DNA of 64,000 bases from Serratia sp. PL17 (GCF_017832355.1 NZ_JAFIBY010000001.1:248001-312000), one strand, 5' to 3'. Positions 24,391 to 37,591 are shown, counted from the stretch's first letter. The notes: generated by a model from the sequence alone, not told the origin. Translations and numbers: made by a program.

Positions 24391-24397
24391 GTTGCTG

Positions 24398-25153
24398 TTA
24401 TTCCCCGCCACACACCTCACACTGCGGGTTCTTCGGCAGTTTCATTTCGCGGAACTGCAGGGTCATTGCATCAAACATCAGCAGTTTACCGGTGAGTGGC
24501 TGGCCATACTGCGCCAGCAGCTTGATGGCCTCCATGGCCTGCAAGGTGCCAATCGTGCCGACCAGCGGTGCCATTACCCCGGCTTCAACGCAGGTCAGCG
24601 CATTGTCACCGAATAACCGGCTCAGGCAGCGGTAACAAGGCTCGTCAGGTTGATAGGTGAAGACACTGAGCTGCCCCTCCATACGGATCGCCGCACCGGA
24701 TACCAAGGGTTTGCGTTGTGCGTGACACAGGCGGTTCAGCAGGTCGCGCGTCGCCACGTTGTCTGTGCAATCGAGCACCAGATCGCAGGCGGCAATCTGC
24801 GCCGCCATCTGTTCGTCATTCAGTTGGCCATCAAGGGTATCAATGTGAACATGGGGATTGATCGCGCTTAATTCGATGCGGGCAGACTCCACTTTTGCCA
24901 TGCCGATGCGCGCGTCGCGATGCAGAACCTGGCGCTGCAGGTTGGAGAGCGAAACGGTGTCGAAATCAACCAGCGTCAGGTGACCCACGCCCGCCGCGAC
25001 CAGATAGGGGGCGGCGGCGCAGCCCAACCCGCCGAGGCCGACAATCAGCACCCGTGCGGCTTTCAGTTTTTCCTGGCCGTCAAAGTCGAAGCCGCGCAGG
25101 ATAATTTGGCGGTTATAGCGAAGCGCTTCGGCATCGGTTAATTCCGGCAGCAT
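24398..25153 (-). CDS. moeB: Molybdopterin-synthase adenylyltransferase
   Basis: 251 residues. MoeB adenylates the C-terminal glycine of MoaD so that sulphur can be loaded for molybdopterin synthesis. The nucleotide-binding GLGGLGCAAAPYLVAAGVGH, the YNRQI segment and the zinc-binding pairs CYRC and CEVC (C-terminal) are in place. It begins two bases after the moeA stop, forming the usual moeAB operon, and ends opposite ybiT. Confidence 0.96.
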   Translation of the reverse strand: MLPELTDAEALRYNRQIILRGFDFDGQEKLKAARVLIVGLGGLGCAAAPYLVAAGVGHLTLVDFDTVSLSNLQRQVLHRDARIGMAKVESARIELSAINPHVHIDTLDGQLNDEQMAAQIAACDLVLDCTDNVATRDLLNRLCHAQRKPLVSGAAIRMEGQLSVFTYQPDEPCYRCLSRLFGDNALTCVEAGVMAPLVGTIGTLQAMEAIKLLAQYGQPLTGKLLMFDAMTLQFREMKLPKNPQCEVCGGE

Positions 25154-25155
25154 GC

Positions 25156-26394
25156 TCAGTTCCTCAGCAGGGCGTTGAAGGGCTCAACTTCGACCATTTC
25201 GCCTGCGGCAACAAAGCCGCGTTCGCGCTCCAATACGATAAAGCAGTTACCCTGACTGAATGAACTGAATATGTGCGACCCTTGATGCCCGGTAGTGCTC
25301 ACTTCCAACTCACCCTGAGCATTGCTGGTAAACACGCCGCGCTGGAAATCGAGGCGACCAGGTGCCTTCTTCAATGGCGTCAATGTGCGGGCTTTTAGGC
25401 GCGGTGGCAGATGCCAGTCGCTGTGCCCGGCCAGTTTCGCCAAGAGCGGTTGTACCAGTTGGTAGAAGGTCAGGGCTGCGGAAACCGGGTTGCCCGGCAG
25501 GCCACAGAACCAAGCATGCTTTAATTTACCGAAAGCAAAAGGTTTACCCGGTTTGATTGCCAGCTTCCAGAAACTGACTTCGCCCAACTCATCGAGCATT
25601 TGCTTGGTGTAGTCGGCTTCACCCACCGAGACCCCACCGCTGCTGATCACCACATCTGCCTGACTGTCCGCCTGTTCAAAGGCCGCGCGCAACGCATGTT
25701 GATCATCACGGATAATGCCCAGATCCAGCGTCTCACAGCCGAGTTGTTCCAGCATCAGGCGCACAGCAAAACGGTTGGTATCATAAATTTGACCGGCCTG
25801 CAGGGGCTGGCCGACCGGTTGCAGTTCATCACCGGTAGAAAATACGGCTACCTTCAGTTTACGCATGACCTGTACGTCGGCGACGCCGAGCGAAGCCAAC
25901 AAGGGCAACTGTGCGGCACCCAATCTCACACCTGCGGGCAACACCTCTGCGCCCTGGCGGATGTCTTCCCCGGCCAAGCGGATATTTTGCCCGGTTTGCA
26001 CTTCAACGGTGAAGCGTACGCCAGCCTCACTCACCTCTGCTTGTTCCTGCATGATCACGGCTTCTGTACCCGCAGGGATAGGCGCGCCGGTCATGATGCG
26101 GATGCAGGAATTTGCCGGCCACTCACCGTTGAATGGCGCACCGGCAAAGGCTTTTCCGGCCACAGGCAGTGGCGTGTTGGCCTGCAAGTCGGCGAGGCGC
26201 ACGGCGTAACCGTCCATGGCCGAGTTGGCGAACGGCGGGACATCAATAGGGGATATCACCGGTGCGGCAGTAATGCGGCCCGCAGCGGCGGTCAGGGCAA
26301 TGGATTCGGTCTGTTGCAGGGGAGAAAGCTGGCTGAGCATCTTCTCTAATGCCTGCTCCAGGGAAATGAGATCGGAAGTATGGCAATGATCCAT
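25156..26394 (-). CDS. moeA: Molybdopterin molybdenumtransferase
   Basis: 412 residues, E. coli MoeA length. It inserts molybdenum into adenylylated molybdopterin. Conserved stretches include [40 protein letters not shown], the central FSTGDEL and [14 protein letters not shown] loops, and [12 protein letters not shown]. First gene of the moeAB operon. The ERIC element and DUF924 gene lie upstream in the opposite orientation. Confidence 0.96.
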   Translation of the reverse strand: MDHCHTSDLISLEQALEKMLSQLSPLQQTESIALTAAAGRITAAPVISPIDVPPFANSAMDGYAVRLADLQANTPLPVAGKAFAGAPFNGEWPANSCIRIMTGAPIPAGTEAVIMQEQAEVSEAGVRFTVEVQTGQNIRLAGEDIRQGAEVLPAGVRLGAAQLPLLASLGVADVQVMRKLKVAVFSTGDELQPVGQPLQAGQIYDTNRFAVRLMLEQLGCETLDLGIIRDDQHALRAAFEQADSQADVVISSGGVSVGEADYTKQMLDELGEVSFWKLAIKPGKPFAFGKLKHAWFCGLPGNPVSAALTFYQLVQPLLAKLAGHSDWHLPPRLKARTLTPLKKAPGRLDFQRGVFTSNAQGELEVSTTGHQGSHIFSSFSQGNCFIVLERERGFVAAGEMVEVEPFNALLRN

Positions 26395-26468
26395 CGGGGG
26401 AGCTCCGTAATCAGGGTGCGCGAAATTTTCGGCAAAGTAGGGGTATTATGAAGGATGCTATGCTGATG

Positions 26469-26594
26469 TATACCCAAAATAATTGGAGTTGCATCACGGC
26501 GACAAGAGCATTCATCCCCGGGAGCTTACTCAAGTAAGTGACAGGGGGGATGCTCGCAGTTAACACAGATGCAGCTTCAAGTATGAAGGGTATA
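26469..26594. repeat. ERIC (intergenic repeat unit) element
   Basis: 126 bases with imperfect terminal inverted repeats beginning TATACCC and ending GGGTATA, and the ERIC core at about 26519-26549 (GGAGCTTACTCAAGTAAGTG). Lies between divergent moeA and the DUF924 gene. Such elements fold in RNA and can alter the stability of transcripts that contain them. Confidence 0.85.
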
Positions 26595-26611
26595 AACAAC
26601 AGGAGGCAGTG

Positions 26612-27148
26612 ATGCACACACAGGTATTAGACTTCTGGTTCGACGAGATCGAACCGGCATTGTGGTTCAAAAAGGATGATGATTTTGATCGCCTGCTGCA
26701 TACGCGTTTTAGCGAGATTTGGCATGCCGCCGCTGCCGGAGAGTTGGCTCACTGGCGAGAAACCATTGAAGGGCGGCTGGCGGAGGTGATTGTCCTTGAT
26801 CAGTTCAGCCGCAATTTGTTCCGGGGTACGCCACGTTCATTTGCCAGCGACTGTATGGCATTGGTGTTAGCGCAAGAGGCGATCCGCACCGGGCAGTGTG
26901 AACAGCTCAGCCCGGTGCAACGTGGTTTTCTCTATTTGCCTTTTATGCATTCGGAGTCGGCACTGATTCATCAGCAAGCGCTGGCGCTTTACCGAGAACT
27001 TGATAATGGCGATCAGTTGGATTTTGAATTGCGGCATAAAGCCATTATCGACCGTTTCGGCCGTTACCCGCACCGGAATGCGATATTAGGCCGTGTCTCT
27101 ACGCCGGAAGAAGAAGCATTTTTGTTGTTACCGGGATCGGGGTTCTGA
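26612..27148 (+). CDS. DUF924 family protein
   Basis: 178 residues from ATG 26612, with AGGAGG upstream. The opening VLDFWFDEIEPALWFKKDDD and the central VIVLDQFSRNLFRGTPRSFA, then FLYLPFMHSESALIHQQAL, are the conserved core of this all-helical, TPR-like family of unknown function. The tail IDRFGRYPHRNAILGRVSTP is also typical. No operon partner: the ERIC element lies directly upstream and about 345 non-coding bases downstream. Confidence 0.87.
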   Translation: MHTQVLDFWFDEIEPALWFKKDDDFDRLLHTRFSEIWHAAAAGELAHWRETIEGRLAEVIVLDQFSRNLFRGTPRSFASDCMALVLAQEAIRTGQCEQLSPVQRGFLYLPFMHSESALIHQQALALYRELDNGDQLDFELRHKAIIDRFGRYPHRNAILGRVSTPEEEAFLLLPGSGF

Positions 27149-27494
27149 ATATTGATTTTCTGCGTTCAGCCTGCGTAAAAACAGCAGGTTGAACCTGTGG
27201 TTTCGAAATGTTCAGAGATATCGGTTATTTCTTTAGATAATAGTTCTCCTTCCGTCAGGTGTTTTTACCAAAAATCCCAGCCGTTATTTATGACGTTTTG
27301 AGTGCGTTATAACCCACTGTTTTTATTCCATTAAGCTATTTCAATGTGCGAAATAATCTAAGCGGGCTACGCTAAAGGCTGAGCCATGACTTAATGCTTT
27401 ACATAGAATGCCGGGCTAAATATAGTCGGGAAAAGATAAAATAAATAATTATCAGCCCGGAAACGGTGCGGGATTAACACAGGGTGTCAGGCAA
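27149..27494. other. Non-coding region upstream of iaaA
   Basis: About 345 bases with no open frame of note. It must carry the promoter of the iaaA-gsiABCD operon; I see no operator strong enough to name. Confidence 0.5.
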
Positions 27495-28451
27495 ATGAGC
27501 AAACCAGTGATTGCTATTCATGGCGGTGCGGGTGCAATTACCCGTGCGGCGCTGAGTGTTGAAAAGGAACAAGAGTATATTTTGGCGTTATCCAGCATTG
27601 TTGGCGCGGGTCAGGCGATTCTGGCCAGAGGCGGCAGCGCATTGGATGCGGTTACCGAAGCCGTAAGGTTACTGGAAGAGTGCCCGTTGTTTAACGCAGG
27701 CAAAGGTTCCGTGTTTACCCATCAGGGCACGCATGAATTGGATGCTTGTGTGATGGATGGCCGAACCTGTGATGCTGGCGCCGTGGCGTGCGTGAGCCGG
27801 ATACGCAATCCGGTGCTGGCTGCGCGCGCGGTACTGGAAAACAGCCAACACGTCTTGTTCGCCGCAGAGGGCGCTGAGAAATTCGCCGCCGCCCATGGCC
27901 TGGAAATGGTCTCCCCCGACTTCTTCTTTACCCAACAGCGTTTTGACCAATTGCACCGTGCTCAGGCGGAGCAGGGGCGCGTGTTGCTCGATCATGACGG
28001 TGCCGCACAGACCGGTGAGCCGATTGATCCCGATCGTAAATTCGGCACCGTGGGTGCGGTGGCGCTGGACGTCATGGGCAACCTGGCGGCAGCGACCTCG
28101 ACCGGCGGAATGACGAACAAACAAGCGGGTCGGGTCGGTGATACGCCCATTATCGGCGCCGGTTGCTATGCCAATAACGCCACCGTGGCGGTGTCTAGTA
28201 CCGGCACGGGTGAGATATTCATGCGCGGCGTGTCGGCCTATGACGTTTCCGCCTTGATGGAGTATGCCGGTCTCAGCTTGCAACAGGCCAGCGACCGGGT
28301 GGTAATGGAAAAGCTGCTGGCGATGGGTGGCAGCGGCGGCATGATCGCCATCGACAGCCAGGGTAACGTGGCGCTGCCTTTTAATAGTGAAGGTATGTAC
28401 CGCGGTTTTGGTTATGTCGGCGATGCGCCGTCGGTAGGGATTTATCGCTAA
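27495..28451 (+). CDS. iaaA: Isoaspartyl peptidase / L-asparaginase
   Basis: 318 residues, an Ntn-hydrolase that cleaves itself before a nucleophilic Thr. The cleavage motif is [10 protein letters not shown] with Thr at about residue 185. [14 protein letters not shown] at the start and [17 protein letters not shown] are also family hallmarks. It removes isoaspartyl residues from dipeptides and hydrolyses asparagine. It is 19 bases ahead of gsiA, as in E. coli, so peptide hydrolysis and glutathione import share a transcript. Confidence 0.95.
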   Translation: MSKPVIAIHGGAGAITRAALSVEKEQEYILALSSIVGAGQAILARGGSALDAVTEAVRLLEECPLFNAGKGSVFTHQGTHELDACVMDGRTCDAGAVACVSRIRNPVLAARAVLENSQHVLFAAEGAEKFAAAHGLEMVSPDFFFTQQRFDQLHRAQAEQGRVLLDHDGAAQTGEPIDPDRKFGTVGAVALDVMGNLAAATSTGGMTNKQAGRVGDTPIIGAGCYANNATVAVSSTGTGEIFMRGVSAYDVSALMEYAGLSLQQASDRVVMEKLLAMGGSGGMIAIDSQGNVALPFNSEGMYRGFGYVGDAPSVGIYR

Positions 28452-28470
28452 TCGATCGCCAGGAGGGTGC

Positions 28471-30348
28471 ATGACTGAGACCTTAATGCCACCCGCGGCC
28501 GACAGTGGGTTAGTGCTGCCACCGCAGCGCGTACTGTCGGTGCGTGATCTGAGTATTCAATTTCATCAACAGAGCGAAACCGTCAACGCGGTGCGTAACC
28601 TGTCATTTGATGTCGATCGCGGTGAAACGCTGGCGATCGTGGGCGAGTCCGGTTCAGGAAAGTCCGTCACTTCGCTGGCATTGATGCGTTTAGTCGAGCA
28701 GGGGGGCGGGGAAATCGTCAGTGGTGCCATGCCGTTTCGGCGGCGTAGCGGTGACGTGCTGGATCTGGCCCAGGCGCCTCAGGGCATGCTGCGCAGGGTT
28801 CGCGGTGCCGATATGGCGATGATTTTTCAGGAACCCATGACCTCGCTGAATCCGGTCTTCCCGGTAGGTGAGCAGATCGCCGAATCCTTACGCCTGCATC
28901 AGGCAATGGATCACCGCACGGCGAAGCAAGCCGCTTTACAGATGCTCGACCTGGTACGGATCCCTGAAGCCAAAGACGTGCTCAAGCGCTATCCGCATCA
29001 GCTTTCCGGCGGTATGCGTCAGCGGGTGATGATCGCCATGGCGCTCTCTTGCAAACCTGCTTTATTGATCGCTGACGAACCGACTACCGCGCTGGACGTG
29101 ACCATTCAGGCGCAGATCCTGCAGCTTATCCGTGTGCTTCAGCAGGAAATGCAGATGGGGGTGATTTTCATTACTCACGACATGGGCGTAGTGGCGGAGA
29201 TTGCCGACCGGGTACTGGTGATGCGCCAGGGGGAGAGCGTCGAACAGGGGACAGTGAGAGACGTGTTCACCGCCCCGCAACAGCCGTATACCCAGGCATT
29301 GCTGGCCGCGGTACCGAAGCTCGGTTCGATGGCGACGCAAGACTTTCCGGCCAAGTTTCCGTTGCCGGACGGTACGGACAATGGTGGGCCGCAGGACACC
29401 GTGCCGTCAGGCGCCTCGCCGATCCTACGGGTAGAAAACCTGGTTACTCGCTTTGATCTGCGCAGCGGCATTCTGAACCGTGTCACCCGTCAGGTACATG
29501 CGGTGGAAAATGTCAGCTTTGATCTTTACCCCGGAGAAACGCTGGGTTTGGTGGGGGAGTCAGGTTGCGGAAAATCGACCACCGGCCGTTCGTTGCTGAA
29601 GCTGGTGGACAGCCAGCGCGGTACCATTACTTTTGATGGTCGTCAGATTAATCAATTGAAAGGGTCGGCATTACAGCATGTGCGGCGAGACATTCAGTTT
29701 ATTTTCCAGGACCCCTACGCCTCACTTGACCCACGTTTGACCGTCGGTTTCTCGATTATGGAACCCTTGCTGATACATAACGTGATGCGCGGCAAGGCGG
29801 CGCAAGAGAGGGTCGCCTGGCTGCTGGAGCGTGTCGGATTGAAACCGGAACACGCTCGGCGCTACCCACATGAATTCTCCGGCGGGCAGCGGCAGCGCAT
29901 CTGCATTGCACGTGCGTTGGCACTCAATCCTAAAGTCGTGATCGCCGACGAGTCGGTGTCGGCTCTCGATGTGTCGATTCAGGCGCAGATCGTCAACCTG
30001 CTGCTCGATTTACAGCGTGAGTTTGGCATCGCCTTTTTATTTATCTCCCATGATATGGCCGTGGTGGAGCGTATTAGCCACCGCGTCGCCGTGATGTTCC
30101 TCGGGCAGATCGTTGAGATCGGCCCACGTCGTGCGGTGTTTGATAACCCCCAGCATGCCTATACGCGCAAGCTGATGGCGGCCGTGCCGGTGGCCGATCC
30201 GACCCATGATCACAAACGCCAGCCGCTGCTGGTAGATGAAATCCCCAGCCCGATCCGCGCATTGGGTGATGAACCCGTTACCGCACCGCTGGTGCAGGTT
30301 GGCCCCGGGCACTTTGTTGCCCGTCACCCGATCGCCGGTGCCTTTTAG
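28471..30348 (+). CDS. gsiA: Glutathione import ATP-binding protein
   Basis: 625 residues with two fused ABC ATPase domains: Walker [12 protein letters not shown] near residue 58 and [11 protein letters not shown] near residue 362, signatures [15 protein letters not shown] and [15 protein letters not shown], and Walker [13 protein letters not shown] and [12 protein letters not shown]. This twin-ATPase layout is that of E. coli GsiA, powering the GsiBCD glutathione importer. CAGGAGG precedes the ATG. The stop lies 23 bases before gsiB. Confidence 0.95.
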   Translation: MTETLMPPAADSGLVLPPQRVLSVRDLSIQFHQQSETVNAVRNLSFDVDRGETLAIVGESGSGKSVTSLALMRLVEQGGGEIVSGAMPFRRRSGDVLDLAQAPQGMLRRVRGADMAMIFQEPMTSLNPVFPVGEQIAESLRLHQAMDHRTAKQAALQMLDLVRIPEAKDVLKRYPHQLSGGMRQRVMIAMALSCKPALLIADEPTTALDVTIQAQILQLIRVLQQEMQMGVIFITHDMGVVAEIADRVLVMRQGESVEQGTVRDVFTAPQQPYTQALLAAVPKLGSMATQDFPAKFPLPDGTDNGGPQDTVPSGASPILRVENLVTRFDLRSGILNRVTRQVHAVENVSFDLYPGETLGLVGESGCGKSTTGRSLLKLVDSQRGTITFDGRQINQLKGSALQHVRRDIQFIFQDPYASLDPRLTVGFSIMEPLLIHNVMRGKAAQERVAWLLERVGLKPEHARRYPHEFSGGQRQRICIARALALNPKVVIADESVSALDVSIQAQIVNLLLDLQREFGIAFLFISHDMAVVERISHRVAVMFLGQIVEIGPRRAVFDNPQHAYTRKLMAAVPVADPTHDHKRQPLLVDEIPSPIRALGDEPVTAPLVQVGPGHFVARHPIAGAF

Positions 30349-30371
30349 TGACCTCAGGAGAAGCAAGCACC

Positions 30372-31910
30372 ATGAAGCACACATTCAAACGTAAGGCATT
30401 AGCGGCCGTCGTGCTGCTGGCGGCGGTGGGCGCAGGCCCAGCTTGGGCAGCAAAGGATGCGGTGATCGCCGTCGCGTCCAACTTCACCACGCTTGATCCC
30501 TATGATGCCAATGACACGTTGTCACAGGCGGTGGCCAAATCCTTCTATCAGGGCCTGTTTGGTTTTGATAAGGATATGAAACTGGTGAACGTATTGGCTG
30601 ATAGCTACGAGGTGAGCCCAGACGGTTTGACCTACACCGTCAAGCTGCACCCGGGGGTGAAATTCCACGACGGTACCGAGTTTAATGCCGAGGCGGTGAA
30701 GGTTAACCTGGATCGCGCCAGCAACCCGGACAACCACCTCAAACGCTACAACCTGTTCAAGATGATCGACAAAACCGAGGTGGTGGACGCCACCACGGTG
30801 AAGATTGTGCTGAAGGCGCCGTTCTCGGCGTTTATCAACAACCTGGCACACCCGGCAGCGGTGATCATATCCCCGGCGGCGCTGAAGCAGTACGGCAAAG
30901 AGATCGGTTTCCATCCTGTCGGCACCGGCCCGTATCAATTCGTGACCTGGAACCAAACCGACTTCGTCAAGGTGAAAAAGTTTGATGGGTATTGGAAACC
31001 GGGGCTACCTAAGCTCGACAGCATCACCTGGCGACCGATAGTGGACAACAATACCCGAGCGGCGATGTTGCAAACCGGCGAGGCGACCTTTGCCTTCCCG
31101 ATCCCTTATGAGCAAGCCAAGGTGTTGGAAGGCAATGCCAAGCTTGATCTGGTGGCCGCTCCCTCGATTCTGCAGCGTTATATCAGCCTGAACGTGACCC
31201 AAAAGCCCTTTGACAACCTGAAGGTCCGTCAGGCGCTAAACTACGCCATCAACAAAGATGCGTTGATCAAGGTGGCGTTCTCCGGCTATGCGGTACCGGC
31301 AGAAGGGCCGGTGCCACCGGCCATCGATTTTGCTACCCGTTATAAGCCGTGGCCGTACGATCCGGCCAAGGCCCGCGAACTGCTGAAAGAGGCTGGCTAT
31401 CCTAACGGTTTCACGACCACGCTGTGGTCCTCTCATAACCACAGTACTGCGCAAAAAGTACTGCAATTTGCCCAGCAGCAGTTGGCGCAGGTTGGGGTGA
31501 AAGTGACGGTCACTGCCATGGATGCCGGCCAGCGTGCGGCGCAGGTGGAAAGCGTTGGAGTGAAGGACACCGGGGTACGGATGTTCTATACCGGCTGGTC
31601 TGCGTCAACCGGTGAGGCAGATTGGGCACTGTCGCCGTTGTTCTCTACCCAGGCCGCACCGCCGAAGCAGTTCAACACGGCGTTTTACAGCAATCCGCAG
31701 GTGGATCAGGATCTGACCAGTGCTCTGGCGACGACCGATCGTGCCGAAAAGCAAAAACTGTACAAGGATGCACAGGATCGTATTTGGGCTGACGCACCCT
31801 GGATCTTCCTGGCGACAGAACGCCTGTTGTCCGCCAATAACAAGCAGTTGAGTGGTTTCTATGTAATGCCGGATACCTCGTTCAACTTTGACAATGCCGA
31901 CCTTAAATAA
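30372..31910 (+). CDS. gsiB: Periplasmic glutathione-binding protein
   Basis: 512 residues from ATG 30372 ([20 protein letters not shown]), the length of E. coli GsiB, with CAGGAG upstream. Signal peptide ends PAWA-AKD. Solute-binding family 5 (peptide/nickel type): [30 protein letters not shown] and [15 protein letters not shown]. It delivers glutathione to GsiCD. A strong hairpin follows the stop, which would stabilise this most abundant component's mRNA. Confidence 0.95.
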   Translation: MKHTFKRKALAAVVLLAAVGAGPAWAAKDAVIAVASNFTTLDPYDANDTLSQAVAKSFYQGLFGFDKDMKLVNVLADSYEVSPDGLTYTVKLHPGVKFHDGTEFNAEAVKVNLDRASNPDNHLKRYNLFKMIDKTEVVDATTVKIVLKAPFSAFINNLAHPAAVIISPAALKQYGKEIGFHPVGTGPYQFVTWNQTDFVKVKKFDGYWKPGLPKLDSITWRPIVDNNTRAAMLQTGEATFAFPIPYEQAKVLEGNAKLDLVAAPSILQRYISLNVTQKPFDNLKVRQALNYAINKDALIKVAFSGYAVPAEGPVPPAIDFATRYKPWPYDPAKARELLKEAGYPNGFTTTLWSSHNHSTAQKVLQFAQQQLAQVGVKVTVTAMDAGQRAAQVESVGVKDTGVRMFYTGWSASTGEADWALSPLFSTQAAPPKQFNTAFYSNPQVDQDLTSALATTDRAEKQKLYKDAQDRIWADAPWIFLATERLLSANNKQLSGFYVMPDTSFNFDNADLK

Positions 31911-31919
31911 GGCACCCAT

Positions 31920-31942
31920 CCCCGCTCTCTTCGAGGGCGGGG
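31920..31942 (+). promoter_or_regulatory. Intercistronic hairpin between gsiB and gsiC
   Basis: Ten base pairs (one G-T pair) closed by a three-base loop, ten bases past the gsiB stop, with no T-run after it. Such stems often protect binding-protein mRNA from 3' decay and lower expression of the downstream permeases. Confidence 0.6.
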
Positions 31943-31960
31943 TGAGGGGACTCGCGCGAG

Positions 31961-32881
31961 ATGCTTAATTATTTTCTGAAACGACTGTTAGGCCTAATCC
32001 CGACGTTATTGATTGTCGCGGTGCTGGTGTTTCTGTTCGTCCATATGTTGCCTGGTGATCCGGCCCGGCTGGCGGCAGGCCCGGAAGCCGACGAGGCGGT
32101 GGTGCAACTGGTCCGTAAGGATTTGGGGTTGGACAAGCCGCTACCGCAGCAGTTTGTGCACTTTTTTGTCAATGCGCTGCAGGGGGATTTTGGCACCTCG
32201 ATGGTATCCAAACGCCCAGTGAGCGAAGAAATCGGCTCGCGTTTCCTGCCGACGTTGTGGCTGACTCTGACCAGCATGCTGTGGGCGACGATCTTCGGTA
32301 TGGGGATCGGCATGGTGTCTGCTGTATGGCGCAATAAGTGGCCCGATCGCCTCGGTATGACGCTGGCCGTTTCTGGGATTTCATTCCCCGCGTTTGCACT
32401 TGGTATGCTGCTGATGCAGGTGTTTTCCGTCAATCTGGGTTGGCTGCCGACGGTGGGCGCGGACAGCTGGCGGCACTATATCTTGCCCTCCATCACGCTG
32501 GGAGCAGCGGTGGCGGCGGTGATGGCGCGTTTTACCCGTGCTTCATTCGTGGAAGTGCTGCAAGAGGACTATATGCGCACTGCGCGGGCCAAGGGGGTAC
32601 GGGAAACCATGGTGGTGGTGAAACATGGGATGCGCAATGCGATGATCCCGGTGGTCACCATGATGGGGTTACAGTTTGGCTTTTTGCTCGGCGGTTCGAT
32701 CGTCGTGGAGAAAGTGTTCAACTGGCCGGGGCTGGGCAGGCTGTTGGTCGACTCGGTGGAGATGCGTGATTATCCGGTGATCCAGGCTGAAGTCTTGCTG
32801 TTTTCGTTGGAGTTTATTTTGATTAACTTGTTGGTGGACCTGCTGTATGCGGCAATTAACCCGGCGATACGCTACAAATGA
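31961..32881 (+). CDS. gsiC: Glutathione transporter permease GsiC
   Basis: 306 residues, six membrane segments. It starts [20 protein letters not shown], has the DppB-type opening domain ([13 protein letters not shown]) and the EAA-loop region ([20 protein letters not shown]). Pairs with GsiD. Located between gsiB and gsiD on one transcript, ten bases before gsiD. Confidence 0.94.
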   Translation: MLNYFLKRLLGLIPTLLIVAVLVFLFVHMLPGDPARLAAGPEADEAVVQLVRKDLGLDKPLPQQFVHFFVNALQGDFGTSMVSKRPVSEEIGSRFLPTLWLTLTSMLWATIFGMGIGMVSAVWRNKWPDRLGMTLAVSGISFPAFALGMLLMQVFSVNLGWLPTVGADSWRHYILPSITLGAAVAAVMARFTRASFVEVLQEDYMRTARAKGVRETMVVVKHGMRNAMIPVVTMMGLQFGFLLGGSIVVEKVFNWPGLGRLLVDSVEMRDYPVIQAEVLLFSLEFILINLLVDLLYAAINPAIRYK

Positions 32882-32890
32882 GGACGCGGG

Positions 32891-33799
32891 ATGATTAAGC
32901 ATTGGCGACGTAATGCCGTACTGAAAGCGCTACCGACGATGGATTCTCACGCAGTGCGTACGCCATGGCATGAGTTCTGGCGGCGTTTCCGCCAACAACG
33001 CGTGGCGCTGTTGGCCGGGGCGCTGGTGGTGGTGTTGGCGGTAGCCGCATTGCTGGCGCCCTATCTGGTGCCCTTTGATGCGGAAAACTACTTTGATTAT
33101 GACCGACTGAACGAAGGCCCTTCGTTAATGCATTGGCTGGGGGTGGATTCACTGGGGCGGGATATTTTTAGCCGCATTCTGATGGGGGCGCGTATCTCAC
33201 TGGCTGCCGGGGTGTTTTCGGTGCTGGTCGGCGGCGTGATTGGGACGTTGCTGGGCCTGTTGGCGGGTTACTACGAAGGCTGGTGGGATCGCATCACCAT
33301 GCGTATTTGCGACGTGCTGTTTGCCTTCCCCGGCATTTTGCTGGCAATCGGTGTGGTGGCGATAATGGGCAGCGGCATGGCCAATGTGATCATTGCGGTG
33401 GCCATTTTCAGCATCCCGGCATTTGCCCGGCTGGTACGAGGCAACACGCTGGTGTTGAAGCACCTGACCTATATCGAGTCGGCACGCAGCCTGGGGGCGT
33501 CGGACTGGACCATTATCATGCGGCATATATTCCCTGGGACGATTTCGTCGATCGTGGTCTATTTTACTATGCGTATCGGCACATCCATCATCACCGCCGC
33601 CAGCCTGTCATTCCTCGGTTTGGGCGCGCAACCCCCCACGCCGGAATGGGGGGCGATGCTTAATGAAGCGCGAGCGGATATGGTGATTGCACCACACGTG
33701 GCGATTTTCCCCAGCCTGGCGATATTCATTACCGTATTGGCATTTAACCTGTTGGGGGATGGGCTGCGAGATGCCTTGGATCCGAAATTGAAGGGATGA
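32891..33799 (+). CDS. gsiD: Glutathione transporter permease GsiD
   Basis: 302 residues, DppC-type permease with an N-terminal cytoplasmic stretch, then about six membrane segments. [20 protein letters not shown] and the EAA-region ([20 protein letters not shown]) are characteristic. Last gene of iaaA-gsiABCD. No clear terminator before the CcdA-like gene about 100 bases on. Confidence 0.94.
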   Translation: MIKHWRRNAVLKALPTMDSHAVRTPWHEFWRRFRQQRVALLAGALVVVLAVAALLAPYLVPFDAENYFDYDRLNEGPSLMHWLGVDSLGRDIFSRILMGARISLAAGVFSVLVGGVIGTLLGLLAGYYEGWWDRITMRICDVLFAFPGILLAIGVVAIMGSGMANVIIAVAIFSIPAFARLVRGNTLVLKHLTYIESARSLGASDWTIIMRHIFPGTISSIVVYFTMRIGTSIITAASLSFLGLGAQPPTPEWGAMLNEARADMVIAPHVAIFPSLAIFITVLAFNLLGDGLRDALDPKLKG

Positions 33800-33844
33800 T
33801 TTTCTGTGAGGCAGGGGCGGAGTGCGGCATAGTTTGATTGGTAT

Positions 33845-33900
33845 ACCCCTGCTTCATGAGTATAATTGATGATTATTTAATCCATGCGTCAAGCAGGGGT
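33845..33900. promoter_or_regulatory. Inverted repeat upstream of ccdA
   Basis: Ten-base arms ACCCCTGCTT and AAGCAGGGGT, with a related half-site GCAGGGG at 33811-33817. It ends seven bases before the ccdA start. Candidate operator for CcdA. Confidence 0.5.
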
Positions 33901-33906
33901 GAAAGT

Positions 33907-34149
33907 ATGTCTGCAGTCAATAATAGCTCGACAAAAAAAACGGTAAACGTGACTGTTGATCGCGAACTTTTCCAGAAGGCAAAGGCTCTCGGCGTCAATG
34001 TATCCTCAGTATTGGCTGATGCTTTAAATGCTCGGGTACGCGATATTGAAATTCAACAATGGCGTGAGGAAAATCGACATGCATTGGAAGAGCTCAACCG
34101 TATTTCTGAAGAGAATGGTTTGCTTTCTGATGAATACAAGGTGTTCTGA
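33907..34149 (+). CDS. ccdA: CcdA-type antitoxin
   Basis: 80 residues from ATG 33907 (MSAVNNSSTKKTVNVTVDRE); GGGGTGAAAG is the ribosome site, and the earlier in-frame starts cut through the inverted repeat. The N-terminal half is the ribbon-helix-helix DNA-binding domain (TVNVTVDRELFQKAKALGVN), the C-terminal half the toxin-binding tail (QQWREENRHALEELNRISEE). The last residues (LLSDEYKVF) are close to CcdA tails. The downstream ccdB is frameshifted, so CcdA is probably now an orphan. Confidence 0.85.
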   Translation: MSAVNNSSTKKTVNVTVDRELFQKAKALGVNVSSVLADALNARVRDIEIQQWREENRHALEELNRISEENGLLSDEYKVF

Positions 34150-34151
34150 CT

Positions 34152-34459
34152 ATGCAGTTCACGGTTTATCATAATACGCATCCTGCCTCCGCTTACCCTA
34201 TCTACTGGATGTTCAAAGCGATCTTATTGATGTCCTTTCGACAAAATTAGTGATTCCTCTCTACCCTCTGGACAAAATCAGAACGAAAATTCCTCCGCGT
34301 TTGTGTCCGGAAATTGAGGTTAATGGGGCGCGCTATTTGGCCATGACGCACGAAATGGCCAGCGTGCGGCGGACGCAGATTGGGGATGTTGCTGGTAATG
34401 CGAGTGAACAGAGAAATCAAATTAAGGCCGCCATTGATTTTCTGATTGATGGTTTCTGA
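34152..34459 (+). pseudogene. ccdB: CcdB gyrase-poison toxin, frameshifted
   Basis: ATG 34152 starts MQFTVYHNTHPASAYPIY, the correct CcdB N-terminus, two bases after ccdA. From about 34205 the match moves to another frame: LDVQSDLIDVLSTKLVIPLY, later ARYLAMTHEMASV, to the end DFLIDGF at 34459. The interval is 308 bases, one short of 103 codons, so a single base has been lost; the original frame stops after 32 codons. The C-terminal residues needed for gyrase poisoning are present but out of frame. A sequencing error is possible. Confidence 0.88.
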
Positions 34460-34614
34460 TTAAATCCTGTCGTCAGCCCCCGTTGAATATTCTATTACCG
34501 GAGCCGAAATGCGGTGTGCTGGCTTATTTCGCCATCTGAAAAGTGTGCAATCTGGCGCAAGCCTTTTACCCTTGGTACAAAGGTATAGAGACAGTTTCTT
34601 CGCGTTCTGAGTAA

Positions 34615-34645
34615 GGGATTTGGCAGTCATACGCCGCCAAACCCC
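34615..34645 (-). terminator. Hairpin after fghA
   Basis: Ten-base arms with one mismatch (GGGATTTGGC / GCCAAACCCC), 16 bases past the fghA stop on the minus strand. T-run is poor. Confidence 0.5.
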
Positions 34646-34660
34646 TTTATTTGGCTTTAT

Positions 34661-35503
34661 TTATCGGAACAGATGCTCGGCGTGGAAACGCAGATGGTCT
34701 TCAATAAAACTGGCGATGGTAAAATAGCTGTGATCGTAACCCGGCTGGATGCGCAAGGTCAGCGGCCAGTCGCGTTGGCGTGCCAGTTCGGCCAGCTTGG
34801 CAGGTTGCAGTTGATCGGCCAGGAATTGATCGTCATCCCCCTGATCCACCAACACCGGCATTTTTTCCGCACCATTGGCCAGCAGATGACAACTGTCATA
34901 TTGCAGCCACTGACTTTCGTCATCCCCCAAATAGGTGCTGAAGGCTTTACGCCCCCAGGGTACCTGGCAGGGGTTCACGATCGGCGCGAACGCCGAGACA
35001 GAACGGAAACGCTGAGGATTGCGGAATGCCATCATCAATGCACCGTGACCGCCCATAGAGTGACCGAAAATCGACTGACGGTCGCTTACGCTGAAATGCT
35101 GATTAATTAACGCCGGCAACTCATCGCTGATGTAGTCGTACATCCGGAAGTGTTTGTCCCAGGGAGCCTGGGTGGCATTCAAATAGAAACCGGCACCCTG
35201 GCCCAGATCGTACCCTTCATCATTGGGGACATCCTCGCCGCGTGGGCTGGTATCAGCCATAACCAGTATCAGTCCCAGTTCAGCAGCGATGCGCTGTGCG
35301 CCGGCCTTCAACGTGAAGTTTTCATCATTGCAGGTCAGCCCCGACAGCCAGTACAGCACCGGCGGCGGGTTATCGTCGCGCGGTGGTGGCAGATAGATGC
35401 TGAAAGTCATGTTGCAATTCAGGCTCTGCGCCGCATGGCGGTAGCGCTGTTGCCAGCCGCCGAACATACGGTGCTCTTCGAGAAGTTCTAATGACAAAGT
35501 CAT
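34661..35503 (-). CDS. fghA: S-formylglutathione hydrolase
   Basis: 280 residues, alpha/beta hydrolase with the nucleophile elbow [15 protein letters not shown] near residue 148, Asp in [10 protein letters not shown] and His in [12 protein letters not shown]. It releases formate and glutathione from S-formylglutathione. It is 14 bases after the class III alcohol dehydrogenase, its pathway partner. E. coli has two such proteins, FrmB and YeiG; synteny with folE points to the YeiG position. Confidence 0.93.
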   Translation of the reverse strand: MTLSLELLEEHRMFGGWQQRYRHAAQSLNCNMTFSIYLPPPRDDNPPPVLYWLSGLTCNDENFTLKAGAQRIAAELGLILVMADTSPRGEDVPNDEGYDLGQGAGFYLNATQAPWDKHFRMYDYISDELPALINQHFSVSDRQSIFGHSMGGHGALMMAFRNPQRFRSVSAFAPIVNPCQVPWGRKAFSTYLGDDESQWLQYDSCHLLANGAEKMPVLVDQGDDDQFLADQLQPAKLAELARQRDWPLTLRIQPGYDHSYFTIASFIEDHLRFHAEHLFR

Positions 35504-35517
35504 CTCTGCCTCCTGGC

Positions 35518-37591
<2,074 letters not shown>

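Noticed and set aside
25600-26349. 249-codon open frame antisense to moeA
   Set aside because: MoeA is intact and conserved through the whole interval; the opposite frame is a GC-driven artefact.
26469-26594. Repeat as an insertion-sequence end
   Set aside because: Length, terminal TATACCC arms and core sequence fit an ERIC element, which encodes no transposase.
27669-28472. 267-codon open frame antisense to iaaA
   Set aside because: IaaA covers the interval with all catalytic motifs; the reverse frame has no homology or start signals.
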